This document shows, one piece after another, positions 30,485 through 31,436 of a DNA stretch of 31,436 nt. Position 1 is the stretch's first letter. Every line of letters starts with the position of its first letter. Position numbers and translations under genes: made by a program. Source of the DNA: Candidatus Pacearchaeota archaeon (GTDB lineage: Archaea > Nanobdellota > Nanobdellia > Pacearchaeales > GW2011-AR1); NCBI GenBank assembly GCA_026395775.1, contig JAPLYA010000141.1, forward strand, positions 1 through 31,436. The letters run 5' to 3'. The notes below the pieces were generated by a model. The model was not told the DNA's origin. It did no database searches and was given only the letters and a program-made list of their open reading frames with translations.

Positions 30485-31420
30485 ATGAATAGTTTATATG
30501 AACAAATTTATAATTTATCTAATTTAATTCTTGCTTGGAGAAAAGCAAGAAAAGGTAAAACCAGAAAAGATTATGTTAAAGAGTTTGAAAAAGACACCCC
30601 AGGCAACTTGCTAAAACTACAAGGTGAACTGAAAAATCAAACTTACTTTCCAAAACCCTTAGTAACTTTTATTTTTCGCGACCCAAAAACCAGAAAAATT
30701 TCAAAAGCAGATTTTAGAGATAGGATTGTTCACCATGCTATTATCAAAATAATTGAACCACTTTTTGATAAATCTTTTATTTATGATTCTTGCGCAAATA
30801 GAATTGGCAAAGGAAATTTATTTGCAATAAAAAGGTTTCAAGAATTTTTAAGAAAAGTTACTCATTCTGGGAGCAGGATAGCTTTTTGCTTGAAAGCCGA
30901 TATAAGACATTATTTTCAAGAAGTGAATCATAGTATTCTAATTGAATTAATAAAAAGAAAAATAAAAGATGAAAAAGTAATCTGGCTTATAAAACAAATA
31001 TTAGAAAATGGGGAAAATATGACTGGTAGAGGCATGCCTTTGGGCAACCTTACAAGCCAATTTTTTGCTAATGTTTATCTTAATGAACTTGATTATTTTA
31101 TCAAGCAAGGGTTGAAAGCTAAATATTACATCAGGTATGTTGATGATTTTGTAATTTTGCACAATTCAAGAGAACAATTAGAAGAGTGGAAAGAGAAAAT
31201 TGATATCTTTTTAAGGGAAAAACTGAGATTAGAATTGCATCCTGAAAAATCCAAAGTTATTCCTTTATCTAAGGGGGTAGATTTTGTTGGTTTTAGGTGT
31301 TTTTATTATTTTAGATTATTAAGGAAAAGAAATATAATAAAAATTTTAACTAAAATCAAAGAGTATAAAGAAGGCAAAACTGTTTCTCTTGAAGAGATAA
31401 AGAGAAAACTTGCAATTTAA
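30485..31420 (+). CDS. DGR reverse transcriptase
   Basis: 311 aa from the ATG at 30485; an in-frame ATG at 30392 lies inside the template repeat and is not a plausible start. Motifs in order: FRDRIVHHAII (RT2-like), catalytic Asp139 in KADIRHYF, GMPLGNLTSQ (residues 183-192, the DGR-type RT4 motif), YVDDF (218-222, Asp220 and Asp221) and a later KVIPLSKGVDFVGFR. It copies the template RNA into adenine-mutagenised cDNA. No Avd-like gene lies between target and RT; an ATG at 31422 begins a frame cut by the window end. The C-terminus stops at SLEEIKRKLAI, where many relatives continue. Confidence 0.95.
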   Translation: MNSLYEQIYNLSNLILAWRKARKGKTRKDYVKEFEKDTPGNLLKLQGELKNQTYFPKPLVTFIFRDPKTRKISKADFRDRIVHHAIIKIIEPLFDKSFIYDSCANRIGKGNLFAIKRFQEFLRKVTHSGSRIAFCLKADIRHYFQEVNHSILIELIKRKIKDEKVIWLIKQILENGENMTGRGMPLGNLTSQFFANVYLNELDYFIKQGLKAKYYIRYVDDFVILHNSREQLEEWKEKIDIFLREKLRLELHPEKSKVIPLSKGVDFVGFRCFYYFRLLRKRNIIKILTKIKEYKEGKTVSLEEIKRKLAI

Positions 31421-31436
31421 AATGTATTTTGTCGAG

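Overview
The window is archaeal and most likely from a DPANN lineage of the Pacearchaeota/Woesearchaeota type (inference). Evidence: archaeal information genes (RNA polymerase subunit Rpo7, Spt4, ribosomal protein S24e, initiation factor aIF2-gamma), TATA boxes at a fixed distance from mostly leaderless start codons, a tRNA-Trp without encoded CCA, AT-rich DNA, and large cell-surface proteins with beta-helix, Ig-like and thrombospondin-like Cys repeats. At least four genes are broken by in-frame stops or a frameshift.

Layout. 1-5466: C-terminal part of a giant membrane-anchored surface protein. 5671-7427: DUF4143-type ATPase coupled to a metallophosphoesterase carrying two nonsense codons. 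7620-10055: secreted subtilisin-like protease. 10201-15246: tightly overlapping accessory operon with three radical-SAM-type genes (two broken), two paralogous NUDIX hydrolases, a D12-class adenine methyltransferase homologue with a substituted catalytic motif, and an adenylate-kinase-like P-loop protein. 15247-15712: operator-like repeats and a strongly structured candidate ncRNA with its own TATA box. 15713-17850: four small exported proteins, two clearly sharing a domain. 18382-20718: three-gene exported/membrane operon with a strong Shine-Dalgarno and an operator-like palindrome. 20813-22930 (minus): secretion-ATPase N-domain-like protein, a coiled-coil protein and a membrane protein, followed by tRNA-Trp. 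23246-24894: PIN/HTH-like pair divergent from a single PIN protein. 25083-28421: the conserved Rpo7-Spt4-S24e / aIF2-gamma neighbourhood with an unknown gene inserted. 28478-29354: small membrane and RHH-like genes.

The clearest special system is at the right end (29436-31420), a diversity-generating retroelement (DGR). A leaderless target gene carries a variable repeat. A matching template repeat and a DGR-type reverse transcriptase follow. Over 91 aligned bases the two repeats differ at 14 sites, and every one is an adenine in the template. A GC-rich hairpin abuts the variable repeat. The template has one extra C that would truncate the target if copied.

Other structure: six degenerate copies of a ~90-150 bp intergenic repeat, all in the same orientation, and a TATA-to-start spacing of 22-25 nt at a dozen promoters on both strands, which was used to correct several starts.
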